33,472 nt of DNA. Source: Acaryochloris sp. IP29b_bin.176 (GTDB lineage: Bacteria > Cyanobacteriota > Cyanobacteriia > Thermosynechococcales > Thermosynechococcaceae). Each line of letters opens with the position of its first letter. Within the stretch, counting starts at the first letter, position 1. Of this stretch, positions 23,985 to 32,589 are shown one piece after another. A program made the translations under genes and the position numbers. Under the pieces are notes generated by a model. It was not told the origin of the DNA. It searched no databases and was given only the letters and a program-made list of their open reading frames with translations. Location: the NCBI GenBank assembly GCA_028285315.1, contig JANQPU010000322.1, positions 1-33,472 on the forward strand, read 5' to 3'.

Positions 23985-24365
23985 ATGGCAACTGATACCG
24001 AAACGACGCCTTTGACTGGCAAAGCGCTCTTGCAAAAAGTTAAAGAACTTCAGCACTTGTCTCGTCGTGAAAAGGCTAAGCGATGTGGATATTATTCGAT
24101 TACAAAGAATAAGCAAACCCGCGTTAACCTCGGCGAATTTCTCAATGCCGTTATTGAAGCAAGAGGGATTGATCTTAATCCTGACGGCTCCAAAGATGGG
24201 CGTGGACGTGAACCAACGTATCGGGTCAGTGTTCATAAAAACGGGCAAATCGTGATTGGCTCTACCTATACTCAAGCTATGGGGTTAAAGCCAGGCGATG
24301 AGTTTTCAATTAAGTTAGGATATAAACATATCCATCTGATTCAAGTAGATGAAGATGAAGGTTGA
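23985..24365 (+). CDS. cyAbrB family transcriptional regulator
   Basis: Predicted protein of 126 residues. It matches the cyanobacterial AbrB family: P-L-T-G-K-A-L-L at residues 9-16, S-R-R-E-K-A-K-R-C-G-Y-Y, and the C-terminal AbrB-like DNA-binding part Y-R-V-S-V-H-K-N-G-Q-I-V-I-G followed by M-G-L-K-P-G-D-E-F. Members act as global regulators of carbon and nitrogen metabolism and bind AT-rich promoter DNA. The position next to sdhB matches cyAbrB2 (Sll0822) rather than cyAbrB1, but the paralogue assignment should be treated as inference. Start at the ATG at 23985. It is regulated from the long divergent region upstream. Confidence 0.92.
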   Translation: MATDTETTPLTGKALLQKVKELQHLSRREKAKRCGYYSITKNKQTRVNLGEFLNAVIEARGIDLNPDGSKDGRGREPTYRVSVHKNGQIVIGSTYTQAMGLKPGDEFSIKLGYKHIHLIQVDEDEG

Positions 24366-24484
24366 TCAGGGCTAAAAACAGGCTACTATCGCTGCTCATG
24401 CAACTGCTTGACTGGAAACTTTGGCCCCAGCACAAGGCATCTTCAAAGTCTAATGCATTTCTGGTTGGCACCTTAATTAAACAG

Positions 24485-24515
24485 AACCTCTCGCTAAACT
24501 CTAGCTAGGTTTTTT
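24485..24515 (+). terminator. Possible terminator of cyAbrB
   Basis: AACCT (24485-24489) pairs with AGGTT (24507-24511), with inner GCTA/TAGC pairs, followed by TTTTT. It overlaps the 3' end of the convergent cobL gene. The stem is interrupted, so the call is tentative. Confidence 0.35.
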
Positions 24516-25757
24516 GTTTGCTCTGATCAGCATAACTGGGTTTAATGGCGTAAACCTGGTCAGGGATGCGACTGGGATAGAACGTGATAGCTGGATCTGT
24601 AGATGTTCTACTATCCAATCTTGCTGGTTAAACCAATTTCCAGCGATATAAAAGTTCTCTAGAGTTGCCAGACTCAATACAATGACTCCTTTTGGGGCCA
24701 GTCGAATTTGGCAATAATTTAAAATCTCCTGAAGATGTCCTCCACTTCCTCCAATAAATATTCGGTGGGGATTAGGCAAATTGTTTAATGCTGTCGGTGC
24801 TTCGCCCAAAACAACATGAACATTATCCACTTGGAAATGTTGGCGGTTTTGGTGAATTAGCTTTGCCCCTAAAGCTGTTTTTTCAATGGCATAAACTTGG
24901 GAGCTTGGGATAGTGCGAGCGATTTCAATCGCAACTGCGCCAGTGCCTGATCCAATATCCCAAATAATTTGATGTTTTTGTAACTGTAATTCGGCCAACA
25001 CCAGGATCCGAATTTCTCGCTTGGTCATTAATCCGGGTCGATCTGCGAAGCTATAAAAAGCCTGATCAGGAAGTCCAACGACTGGTAGAGATGCCAGGCT
25101 AGATTTATCCTGCTTTTCTGGGTCATGGCGTAGCAAAATGACAACATTCAGCACCGAGAATTGTAAATTTAGCAGGTTCTCTGGCTCAAATGTTTGAATG
25201 CGCTCATCTGCACCTTCTAGGTTTTCACAAACCCAAAATTCATACTCGACAGGCAAGTTTAAACTGAGAAATAGTTTTGCGATCGCAGCAGGCGTATTGT
25301 TTTGATCGGTCAGAATCGCAATTTTGCCTGCTTCCTTTTGCCAAGCAGCAACCAGAGAAGAGAGGGAACGCCCATGAACACTGATCACCTCAGCATCTTG
25401 CCAGGGCACCTTGAGGCGGTTAAACGCAATTTGAACTGAGCTGAGGTAGGGATGAAAGCAGAGTTGCTCAGCTGTAAAGGTTTGTAGTAAGAGACGACCA
25501 AACCCAAAAAAGAGCGGATCGCCTGAGGTTAATACCACTACTCGCGGTTCTGGCACTTGCTCTAAATGCTGTTGAATGGCTTGTAACCCCTGGGAAAAGT
25601 TAGTCAGAGCAATTTGCTCACCTAGGTGTGAGGGGAAGTAGCTGAGATGGCGTTCACTGCCCACCAACACAGTGGCTTGCTCAATCAGCGTTCGGAGGCT
25701 AGTCGTTAAGCCCTGTTGACCTGAAAGCCCAATGCCAACCACGTGGATAGGAGCCAT
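24501..25757 (-). CDS. cobL: Precorrin-6Y C5,15-methyltransferase (decarboxylating), CbiE-CbiT fusion
   Basis: Predicted protein of 418 residues. The N-terminal half is a tetrapyrrole methylase (CbiE): V-G-I-G-L-S-G near residue 7, and T-S-G-D-P-L-F-F-G-F-G at 77-87. The C-terminal half is a CbiT-type methyltransferase: linker motif F-x-x-x-x-x-x-L-M-T-K-R-E-I-R (about 237-250) and SAM loop D-I-G-S-G-T-G (267-273). Together they methylate C5 and C15 and remove the C12 acetate carboxyl in corrinoid synthesis. The ATG at 25757 overlaps the cobH stop in a TGATG arrangement, so translation is coupled; an ATG two codons earlier is also possible. It is the second gene of a two-gene corrinoid operon. 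Confidence 0.93.
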   Translation of the reverse strand: MAPIHVVGIGLSGQQGLTTSLRTLIEQATVLVGSERHLSYFPSHLGEQIALTNFSQGLQAIQQHLEQVPEPRVVVLTSGDPLFFGFGRLLLQTFTAEQLCFHPYLSSVQIAFNRLKVPWQDAEVISVHGRSLSSLVAAWQKEAGKIAILTDQNNTPAAIAKLFLSLNLPVEYEFWVCENLEGADERIQTFEPENLLNLQFSVLNVVILLRHDPEKQDKSSLASLPVVGLPDQAFYSFADRPGLMTKREIRILVLAELQLQKHQIIWDIGSGTGAVAIEIARTIPSSQVYAIEKTALGAKLIHQNRQHFQVDNVHVVLGEAPTALNNLPNPHRIFIGGSGGHLQEILNYCQIRLAPKGVIVLSLATLENFYIAGNWFNQQDWIVEHLQIQLSRSIPVASLTRFTPLNPVMLIRANKKPS

Positions 25758-26377
25758 CAGCATGCATCCCTTTGTTGCCAAGCCAGGGTTAACAGTGCAT
25801 TAGTGATGGCTGCTGCGACAGGCGATCCCCCTTTCCGCCCTTCAGTCCGAATCTGTGGGATAGCGGACTGGGCTAAAGCGGATTTTGCCTCAGTGACGCC
25901 AATAAACCCCACGGGCACGCCAATAATTAGGGTTGGTAATGGGAACGCCGTTTTTAGTTGTTGGCATAGGGCCAATAAGGCTGTGGGGGCATTGCCAATC
26001 ACATAAATTGCGCTCGGGTAGGCTTGCAAACACTGAAGCATGCCAGTTTCTGTGCGAGTTTGACCTGGTGGCGGAGATTGACAGGCATCCACAGCCGTGA
26101 TTATGGGATTCTTAAAGGTTTGTTGAACCACCGTTTGAATACCGATGGTGACCATCTTTACATCCGTCACAATTGGCATCCCTGCAGCGAGTGCCGCTGT
26201 TGCGATAGAGATAACGTCTGGACTAAAACGCAGCAGCTCCTGAAACTCAAAATCAGCAGTGCTGTGGATAACACGGCGCACGATAGCATATTGCTCCTCA
26301 GAGAAATGATGGGCGCCAATTTCTCGATCGATGGTGGCAAAACTTTGTTGCAAAATCGGATGAAGGATCAGCGTCAT
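25757..26377 (-). CDS. cobH: Precorrin-8X methylmutase
   Basis: Predicted protein of 206 residues. It moves a methyl group from C11 to C12 of precorrin-8X to give hydrogenobyrinate (or the cobalt form for CbiC). The catalytic histidine lies in R-R-V-I-H-S-T-A-D-F-E (His38), and other family markers are T-D-V-K-M-V, G-N-A-P-T-A-L, G-V-P-V-G-F-I-G-V and a Lys-containing T-E-A-K-S-A-L. Length as in the family. Start at the ATG at 26377; no clear ribosome binding site. It overlaps cobL, the next enzyme's gene in the same branch. I looked for a cobalamin riboswitch upstream and did not see one. Confidence 0.94.
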   Translation of the reverse strand: MTLILHPILQQSFATIDREIGAHHFSEEQYAIVRRVIHSTADFEFQELLRFSPDVISIATAALAAGMPIVTDVKMVTIGIQTVVQQTFKNPIITAVDACQSPPPGQTRTETGMLQCLQAYPSAIYVIGNAPTALLALCQQLKTAFPLPTLIIGVPVGFIGVTEAKSALAQSAIPQIRTEGRKGGSPVAAAITNALLTLAWQQRDAC

Positions 26378-26555
26378 GTCACAACGGCATCTAAGACTAA
26401 TACCCTACTCTACTGCCATTCCAGGCCAGTCCATCTTCAAATATGGCGAGGGATGAGCCAGCCTTAAGCAGATTGGATGTCTTTAGATATGCGCCATTCG
26501 CCACCAGGGATGCAGGTCTTGGTCATGTGGTGGGGCATTCTAACACAAGGGACAA

Positions 26556-26574
26556 GGGGGATATTTTAGCCCCC
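26556..26574. other. G/C hairpin in the cobH-holA divergent region
   Basis: GGGGG (26556-26560) and CCCCC (26570-26574) with a nine-base AT-rich loop. It lies 35 bp before the holA ATG and could affect holA leader folding. Only five base pairs, so the functional meaning is uncertain. Confidence 0.3.
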
Positions 26575-26609
26575 GATAACCGTCATACTATGGATAGTTG
26601 ACCGTTAGC

Positions 26610-27620
26610 ATGATGCCAGTTTATCTATTCTGGGGAGCAGACACTTATCGCTTGTCAAAAGCGGTTCAAGCCCTTTACCAGGAGATATTAGACCCGGACT
26701 GGCAAAGCTTCAACCTTGACAAAATAGAGATTTCTGCAGGGCCTGAAGGAACCGCACAAGTCATTCAAGGTCTGAATCAAGCCATGACCCCTCCGTTTGG
26801 TTTGGGGCAACGTTTAGTATGGCTCATCAACCCACTCGTGGGGGCCACATCTGATCTCCTGTCAGAATTTGAACGGACATTGCCCGCTTTACCGCCGACC
26901 TCCCATCTGTTATTGACTCAAACTACAAAGCCCGATGGTCGCAGCAAACTCACCAAGCTATTACAAACACAGGCCCAGATAACTGAGTTTGCCCTCATTC
27001 CTCCCTGGAAGACCGCTCAGATTTTGCAAATGGTAAAACAGGTGACCCATGATCTAGGTGTGCGATTAACCCAGGCTGCTGGAGAGCAACTGGTCGATGC
27101 AGTTGGCAATGATACCCGTCGTCTCTACGGGGAGCTAGAGAAATTAAAGCTCTATTCACTATCAGCTACTCTGCCAGATCAACGAATTGGTGTAGAGGTG
27201 GTTCAGCAATTGGTCTCCTCTACGACTCAGAACAGCTTGCAGTTAGCTGAGGCTATCCGCCAAGGGCAAACGGATCAGGCCCTAGGGCTGGTGGCAGAAC
27301 TACTGAAGTTGAATGAACCCTGTCTAAAAATTGTGGCAACTTTAACGCGGCAGTTTCGAACTTGGTTATGGGTAAAGCTGATGGTGGGATCAGGGGAGCA
27401 GGACGAACGGGTCATTGCTCGTGCTGCTGAGGTGGGCAATCCGAAACGTATCTATTTTCTCAAGCAAGCTGTGCAAACGGTGGGTTGTCAGCAACTTCGC
27501 CAGGCTTTAGCCTGTCTGCTGGAGTTGGAAGTTGCGCTGAAGCAAGGGAAAGATGCCCGTTCAACGTTGATCACAAAAGTGGTTGAAATGAGTCAATTGT
27601 GTCAGTCTGATCCGACCTGA
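26610..27620 (+). CDS. holA: DNA polymerase III delta subunit
   Basis: Predicted protein of 336 residues from the ATG at 26610 (the next codon is also ATG). HolA belongs to the clamp loader and opens the beta clamp. It shows the family's N-terminal P-V-Y-L-F-W-G-A-D-T-Y, L-L-L-T-Q-T-T-K-P-D-G-R-S-K-L in the second domain, the R-R-L-Y-G-E-L-E-K-L motif, and the C-terminal helical domain with L-T-R-Q-F-R-T-W-L. The length is usual. A TTG four codons earlier is less likely. The gene is divergent from cobH; a DUF4168 gene follows 150 bp later. Confidence 0.93.
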   Translation: MMPVYLFWGADTYRLSKAVQALYQEILDPDWQSFNLDKIEISAGPEGTAQVIQGLNQAMTPPFGLGQRLVWLINPLVGATSDLLSEFERTLPALPPTSHLLLTQTTKPDGRSKLTKLLQTQAQITEFALIPPWKTAQILQMVKQVTHDLGVRLTQAAGEQLVDAVGNDTRRLYGELEKLKLYSLSATLPDQRIGVEVVQQLVSSTTQNSLQLAEAIRQGQTDQALGLVAELLKLNEPCLKIVATLTRQFRTWLWVKLMVGSGEQDERVIARAAEVGNPKRIYFLKQAVQTVGCQQLRQALACLLELEVALKQGKDARSTLITKVVEMSQLCQSDPT

Positions 27621-27770
27621 TCCTAGGACGATCTGACCCGAAGAAGACGCAGAGTAAATGTAGGGTACTGGATCAATTTGCAATTAGGTCCAACTTGGAA
27701 CTTCCCTAGCAAAAATGATTCAAGATAGTTATACGGCGCTGATCCAAGTTTGTTGGAATTATTAGGGTTC

Positions 27771-28247
27771 ATGTCAACATTTACACGGCAAACATACATG
27801 TTCAAACCTCTCGTCAACACCCGTTTGGGGTGGGTGTTGCTCTTGGCCTCTTGTAGTTGGTTGAGTGGTTGGATGCCAGGTTTCTCAGGCAATTTTTCGA
27901 CCATCACTTGGTCAACAGCGGCGGCAGCCCAGGCTCAACCCAAATTCGAGAAGCTATTGGGAAAGTATGCAGAGGCTATTTTACAAATGGAACCTCTGCG
28001 ATTGCAGTCCTACCAACAGGTACAAGAAATTATGGGAGGGGCATTACCCAAAAATATTTGTAAGCAATCTGATTTAGTCGCACCTGTCAATAATATTTGT
28101 GATCGCTTTTTCAACGAGTCCGCAGAAATCATCCGCAGTAACGGGTTATCCTTGACAGACTTTAATGCCATTACAGAAGAAGTACGCAGAAATAAAACCC
28201 TCAAAGAGCAACTCGATGAAGAGCTGATCCGCCGTAAACGCAACTAG
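27771..28247 (+). CDS. DUF4168-like exported protein
   Basis: Predicted protein of 158 residues from the ATG at 27771, which follows AGGG; an ATG nine codons later is possible, and the frame also extends 7 codons upstream to a TTG. The N terminus has a hydrophobic signal segment (W-V-L-L-L-A-S-C-S-W-L-S-G) and a T-A-A-A-A-Q-A processing site near residue 38. The mature part has the helical DUF4168 pattern: F-E-K-L-L-G-K-Y-A-E-A-I-L-Q-M-E, then N-G-L-S-L-T-D-F-N-A-I-T-E-E-V-R-R-N near the end. The family is common in cyanobacteria and has no known function. An internal pair of cysteines (I-C-K-Q and I-C-D-R) may form a disulfide. Confidence 0.75.
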   Translation: MSTFTRQTYMFKPLVNTRLGWVLLLASCSWLSGWMPGFSGNFSTITWSTAAAAQAQPKFEKLLGKYAEAILQMEPLRLQSYQQVQEIMGGALPKNICKQSDLVAPVNNICDRFFNESAEIIRSNGLSLTDFNAITEEVRRNKTLKEQLDEELIRRKRN

Positions 28248-28365
28248 CGGGTCCCTTCAGCAAATGGTTTCGGCCACACTCTCATCCCATCTTGATGTCG
28301 TCTCAGTCTCGGAAGGTGAAATAATAGCAACACATGTTGGTTGAAGGTAAAGGGTAATCTCTCAG

Positions 28366-29301
28366 TTGGTCAAATTTTCTCATACACCTTGGGGGCGGTT
28401 TGTATCTTTGGTTGCGATCGCACTCCTCACTAGTTTCACGATCGTAGCTTGTCAAGTCGGTAGCGGTGACCAAGCCACCGATAATGTTATTCGGGTAGGG
28501 TCTAAAGACTTTACAGAACAGTTCATTTTGGGTGAGCTATATGCTCAACTGCTAGAAGCCCAAGACTTACCTGTAGAACGAAAGTTCAACTTAGGGGGTA
28601 CCCCGATTGCTCAAGCAGGTCTGCTCAAGGGGGATATCGACCTCTACCCAGAGTATACGGGCACGGCGTTATTGACAATCTTAAAGCAGCCCAGCAACAG
28701 TAACCCGCAACAGGTTTTTGACACCGTTGCTAAAGACTATGAGCAAAAATATAACTTGGTGTGGCTTAATCCGGCACCCATGAATAATACTCAGGCTTTG
28801 GTCGTTACAACTGCAACCGCCCAGAAGTACCAACTGCAAACAATTTCTGATGTTGCTAAGCAAGCCAACAAATTACGGATGATTGGTCCGCCAGAATTTG
28901 AAGCCCGCGAAGATGGTTTGCCAGGACTAAAATCCGTATATGGAGACTTCAAGCTCAAAGACTATATCGCTACAGATCCAGGTTTGCGCTATCAGGCGTT
29001 GAAATCTGGTCAGGCAGAAGTAGCCGTTGGTTTTGGTACAGATGGGGAAATTAACGCCCTGAATTTAGTGGTTTTAGAGGATGATCGGGGTTTATTTCCT
29101 CCCTATCAGGTGGCTCCCGTTGTTCGACAACCAGTATTAGAGGCATATACTAAAGTCAAAGGTACCCTGAATGCCTTAGCCCCAAAATTGACAGACGATA
29201 CCATGCGTCGTCTGAACTATGAAGTCAGTGGCAACCGCCAAGAACCTCGAACAGTGGCTCAACGATTTCTCCAAGAAACAGGACTCATCTCTCCTGCCTA
29301 A
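28366..29301 (+). CDS. OpuAC/OsmF-type ABC transporter substrate-binding lipoprotein
   Basis: Predicted protein of 311 residues. The lipoprotein signal runs to T-I-V-A-C (Cys29). The mature protein has the type 2 choline/glycine-betaine binding pattern: I-R-V-G-S-K-D-F-T-E-Q-F-I-L-G-E-L, G-G-T-P-I-A-Q-A-G-L-L-K-G-D-I-D-L-Y-P-E-Y-T-G-T, and V-G-F-G-T-D-G near residue 222. The ligand is likely a quaternary amine used as osmoprotectant. The start must be the TTG at 28366, because a stop lies six codons upstream and no ATG precedes the signal peptide. No ABC ATPase or permease gene is adjacent in this window, so the transporter partners must be elsewhere. Confidence 0.88.
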   Translation: MVKFSHTPWGRFVSLVAIALLTSFTIVACQVGSGDQATDNVIRVGSKDFTEQFILGELYAQLLEAQDLPVERKFNLGGTPIAQAGLLKGDIDLYPEYTGTALLTILKQPSNSNPQQVFDTVAKDYEQKYNLVWLNPAPMNNTQALVVTTATAQKYQLQTISDVAKQANKLRMIGPPEFEAREDGLPGLKSVYGDFKLKDYIATDPGLRYQALKSGQAEVAVGFGTDGEINALNLVVLEDDRGLFPPYQVAPVVRQPVLEAYTKVKGTLNALAPKLTDDTMRRLNYEVSGNRQEPRTVAQRFLQETGLISPA

Positions 29302-29316
29302 GCTGGTTTAGGCTCT

Positions 29317-29934
29317 GTGTCAGACATGGACATTTCCCTTCACAACCCAGCACCGGATCAGGACAAGGTTGTATCCTTCCCCCTCACAGAAGACTCAGTT
29401 CAACCGGATCGTTCTCAGCTTGACAATATCAAAGCCCAGTTAGACCTAGTACTACTAGCCCTAGAAGCGTTAGTGGGTATCGGTTCTGAGGCAGTGCTGC
29501 AGGCTGCTGCCGAGCTTAATCTGCAAAACGTTGTCAGCGATCGCGTTTCCCTATGGCGACTCCGACAATCTAATCCGCTTCGACGAGGAACAGGCGGACG
29601 TAAAAAACTAGATATTGAAGAAGCGCGATCCTTAGTGATGATCAGTTGCCACTTGGCCCAGCAACATCAAACCTTGATTCGGGAAGCAGTGGAATTGTTA
29701 GAGTCCGTTGCAGAAACCCAACGCCCGTTTCACCAAGTGGCCTTGCTGGGCGATTACCTGGATAACTTCACCAACACCTATCAAGACCGAATGACAGAAG
29801 ATACCTTATCCATGGATGCCCTAACAGATTTGGCCCTAAAGTTATTGATAGATTTGTTATTCTATAGCAACAACCAAGGCCCACGGCGGTTGTGGATGGC
29901 CCTTCTCGATCGCGCAAATCATGGGGAAGGATAA
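29317..29934 (+). CDS. DUF3038 family protein (cyanobacterial)
   Basis: Predicted protein of 205 residues from the GTG at 29317, or 202 from the ATG at 29326; the GTG is nearer to an AGG sequence. It is a soluble, mostly helical protein. The segment L-D-L-V-L-L-A-L-E-A-L (about 42-52), W-R-L-R-Q-S-N-P-L-R, R-K-K-L-D-I-E-E-A-R-S-L-V and the C-terminal L-T-D-L-A-L-K-L-L-I-D-L-L-F are the features I associate with DUF3038. No enzyme motif seen. It lies 64 bp upstream of a DUF4335 gene; this pair is conserved in cyanobacteria as I recall, so the two proteins probably work together. The role is unknown. Confidence 0.78.
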   Translation: MSDMDISLHNPAPDQDKVVSFPLTEDSVQPDRSQLDNIKAQLDLVLLALEALVGIGSEAVLQAAAELNLQNVVSDRVSLWRLRQSNPLRRGTGGRKKLDIEEARSLVMISCHLAQQHQTLIREAVELLESVAETQRPFHQVALLGDYLDNFTNTYQDRMTEDTLSMDALTDLALKLLIDLLFYSNNQGPRRLWMALLDRANHGEG

Positions 29935-29998
29935 GTCAATTTTCCCAGTGCTTTCTCTCGATTCATCCAGGTTGGCCAACCCGTCTTAACGCACAGCA

Positions 29999-31552
29999 AT
30001 GCCTTCTATCTCTCGGCAATACCACCCTCACAGTTGCAGTTTAGAGATTACTGCTCAAACCTCACCGTTATCTCGGTGGGCAGGACGCCCTATCCTTAAA
30101 TCCGTCAATTTCTTACTCAGTTTTCGAGAGCTATCTGGGCACAATCACGAGCCTTTAGAAATTAGAGGGAATCACGAACAGCTGCAACAACTCTCTGAGA
30201 CAGTGACCCACTATGTCCAAAATCGGTTGGGACAATCTCTGGTAGCCAACCCAGCAACGTCCTCTACTACAATAACCGTCTTCCCTGAGGAAACATCTGA
30301 GCCTTCAGAGGATGCTTTTGCCAAGCAACTTTATTTGCGCCCTCGCAGTTTGGTCACCCACGATCTTGTACTGGGGCCGCTATCCACGAATGCCAAACAC
30401 CCGACTATTTCGTTGAAGGCCACCCAACTCTTTGATTTAGTATCCGCTTTGGATGATTGTGCGGCTGAGTTAGCGGTACTACCGCTCTCTAAACCGAGCC
30501 AACGACCTGCCATACCTGTGTGGGCCAGTAGCGCAGCAATCATCGTTTTGATGTTGGGAGTTTCCACAGCCACGCTACAACTCACCCAACAGAATCCAGC
30601 CTCCAAAAGCGATTGGGTTACCTCCTCAGACCAAAACGATGCCAACGCCCCTACAACCCCTATAGCTGAAGCTGAAGGAATTGCTGTTGCGCCCAAAGGA
30701 AATGCAAAATCCCAGCCCCCGCCCGTCACTGCGCAACCATCTATCGCGCCCTCACCAAGGGCTACTCCCTCTCCTCGTGCAGGTCGTAGTGATCTTGAGC
30801 ATTCAGCTGAGCAGCAACCGCCTTCCTCCATCGTAGCGACTGCACCTCGGCAAGACACACGTGCCCCGTCTGTCCCTTCCCAACCCCAGCCTCCAGACAA
30901 ACCACAGGCACCAGCAAAGAACCAGCAGTTACAAAACCAACCTCAAACTCCCCCTCAGGAAAAAGAAATCTTGGCAGATCAGAGCACCAGTAAACGGTTA
31001 CGTCAGCCAGTCGCTGTTGCTCCTCCCCCTGCTGATTCGCAGTCTCTTCGACCTCAGGCTTCGAGTCCTTCTCCAGCGGCTGCACCACTCTCAAGACCTG
31101 CAGCGGAACCAGCACCAGAAACCACTGCAGATACCAGTGCAGAATCAAGCTTACAAGAAGCTGACCGTCTCCATAGCCATCAGGGACCTCATCGCTCACT
31201 CCATCAATTCGGTCGAAAAGCTCCCAGCAATACCGATGCTGCGTATGTCGCCCCCCAGTCGGCTCATGTCCAAAATCTTCGCCAATATCTTAGCCAGCGT
31301 TGGCAGGTGCCCGCAGGACTGCCCCAACCTTTGCAATACCAACTCACCTTGAATGCCAATGGCTCTCTCAAGCAGGTTAAACCGTTAGATAAGGTAGCAA
31401 CTCAGTATTTAGAACAAATTCCCTTGCCTGCGTTGAATCAACCTTTTATTGCACCATTACAGCCGTCCCAAACCCCTCACATTCGTCTTGTCTTGAAACC
31501 TGATGGAACGGTGCAAATATTCGAAGGTATGGCTGCAGACAAAGCCCAATAA
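29999..31552 (+). CDS. DUF4335 family membrane protein with Pro-rich linker
   Basis: Predicted protein of 517 residues. The N-terminal cytosolic domain (about 1-165) shows the DUF4335 pattern: R-Q-Y-x-P-H-S-C-S-L-E-I and R-P-I-L-K-S-V-N-F-L-L. One membrane helix follows at about 172-194 (V-W-A-S-S-A-A-I-I-V-L-M-L-G-V). Residues about 200-405 are a low-complexity Pro/Gln/Ala/Ser region, probably spanning the periplasm. The C-terminal ~90 residues (L-R-Q-Y-L-S-Q-R-W to V-Q-I-F-E-G) resemble a TonB-C-like small alpha/beta domain. This topology suggests linking the inner membrane to the cell wall or outer membrane. It follows the DUF3038 gene; dusA starts nine bases after its stop codon. Confidence 0.75.
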   Translation: MPSISRQYHPHSCSLEITAQTSPLSRWAGRPILKSVNFLLSFRELSGHNHEPLEIRGNHEQLQQLSETVTHYVQNRLGQSLVANPATSSTTITVFPEETSEPSEDAFAKQLYLRPRSLVTHDLVLGPLSTNAKHPTISLKATQLFDLVSALDDCAAELAVLPLSKPSQRPAIPVWASSAAIIVLMLGVSTATLQLTQQNPASKSDWVTSSDQNDANAPTTPIAEAEGIAVAPKGNAKSQPPPVTAQPSIAPSPRATPSPRAGRSDLEHSAEQQPPSSIVATAPRQDTRAPSVPSQPQPPDKPQAPAKNQQLQNQPQTPPQEKEILADQSTSKRLRQPVAVAPPPADSQSLRPQASSPSPAAAPLSRPAAEPAPETTADTSAESSLQEADRLHSHQGPHRSLHQFGRKAPSNTDAAYVAPQSAHVQNLRQYLSQRWQVPAGLPQPLQYQLTLNANGSLKQVKPLDKVATQYLEQIPLPALNQPFIAPLQPSQTPHIRLVLKPDGTVQIFEGMAADKAQ

Positions 31553-31561
31553 ACGATCAAT

Positions 31562-32566
31562 ATGACTTTCTTGTCACCGTCTGAACGTCAATATTCCGTG
31601 AGTGTGGCTCCAATGATGGACCGCACCGATCGACATTTTCGCTACTTTATGCGACAAATCACCAAACGGACCTTGCTATATACGGAAATGGTGACTAGTG
31701 CAGCCATCTTGAATGGCGATCGCAACCATCTTCTTGACTTCTCCCCTATAGAAAAACCCTTAGTATTGCAGGTAGGAGGAGATAATCCCCAGGATCTAGC
31801 GGAATGTGCTCGTATTGCTACGGACTGGGGCTATGACGAAATCAATCTAAATGTAGGTTGTCCCAGTAGTCGCGTTCAAGAGGGGCATTTTGGAGCATGT
31901 TTGATGGCCCAGCCAGAGCGGGTTGCCGCCTGTGTGGAAGCGATGATGCAGGCAACGCACTTGCCCGTATCTGTAAAGCATCGGATTGGGATTGATGAGT
32001 GCGATCGCTATGAAGATATGGTCCACTTTGTCCAGACGGTTGCTGCTGCAGGCTGCCAAATTTTCAGCGTTCATGCCCGCAAAGCCTGGTTGCAAGGTTT
32101 AAGCCCCAAGGAGAACCGCGATATTCCACCCTTGCGCTACGAAGATGTTTATCGATTAAAACAAGAACTGTCCCATCTTTGGATTGAAATCAACGGTGGG
32201 TTTACTCAGTTATTTCAGGTGGATCATCAATTACACAAAGTAGATGCAGTCATGATTGGTCGGGCTGCCTATGATAATCCCTACCTATTCGCTACAGTTG
32301 ATCGCGACTTTTACCATGAGGACATTAGCACCCCTTCCAGACTTCAAGTTGCAAAAGCAATGATGGACTATCTTGAAAAGTGGAAAGCCAAAGGTCTGCT
32401 GAAACCTCACTCGATTACCCGTCATATGCTGCAGCTATTCTCAGGTCAACCTGGTAGCCGCGCTTGGAAGCGATTATTGACGGAACAAGGTTGCCATCCA
32501 GACGCAGGCCCAGAGATTATCAATCACGCATTAGACAAAGTCTTGGCTACGACAGGGTTGACCTAG
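31562..32566 (+). CDS. dusA: tRNA-dihydrouridine synthase A
   Basis: Predicted protein of 334 residues, the usual DusA length. It reduces uridines in the D-loop of tRNA (positions 20 and 20a in E. coli) using FMN and NADPH. It shows the DusA opening S-V-A-P-M-M-D-R-T-D-R-H-F-R-Y-F, the FMN-barrel motif L-V-L-Q-V-G-G, the catalytic N-L-N-V-G-C-P-S (Cys100), V-K-H-R-I-G-I-D, F-S-V-H-A-R-K-A-W-L and the phosphate-binding I-N-G-G and M-I-G-R-A-A-Y. The M-M-D-R-T-D-R form separates DusA from DusB and DusC. Start at the ATG at 31562. It directly follows the DUF4335 gene and is probably cotranscribed. Confidence 0.96.
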   Translation: MTFLSPSERQYSVSVAPMMDRTDRHFRYFMRQITKRTLLYTEMVTSAAILNGDRNHLLDFSPIEKPLVLQVGGDNPQDLAECARIATDWGYDEINLNVGCPSSRVQEGHFGACLMAQPERVAACVEAMMQATHLPVSVKHRIGIDECDRYEDMVHFVQTVAAAGCQIFSVHARKAWLQGLSPKENRDIPPLRYEDVYRLKQELSHLWIEINGGFTQLFQVDHQLHKVDAVMIGRAAYDNPYLFATVDRDFYHEDISTPSRLQVAKAMMDYLEKWKAKGLLKPHSITRHMLQLFSGQPGSRAWKRLLTEQGCHPDAGPEIINHALDKVLATTGLT

Positions 32567-32589
32567 TAAGCCATAAAACGACTGGTAAT

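Noticed and set aside
26378-26609. Possible cobalamin riboswitch upstream of cobH
   Set aside because: I found no B12 box or conserved core elements on the minus strand of this region.
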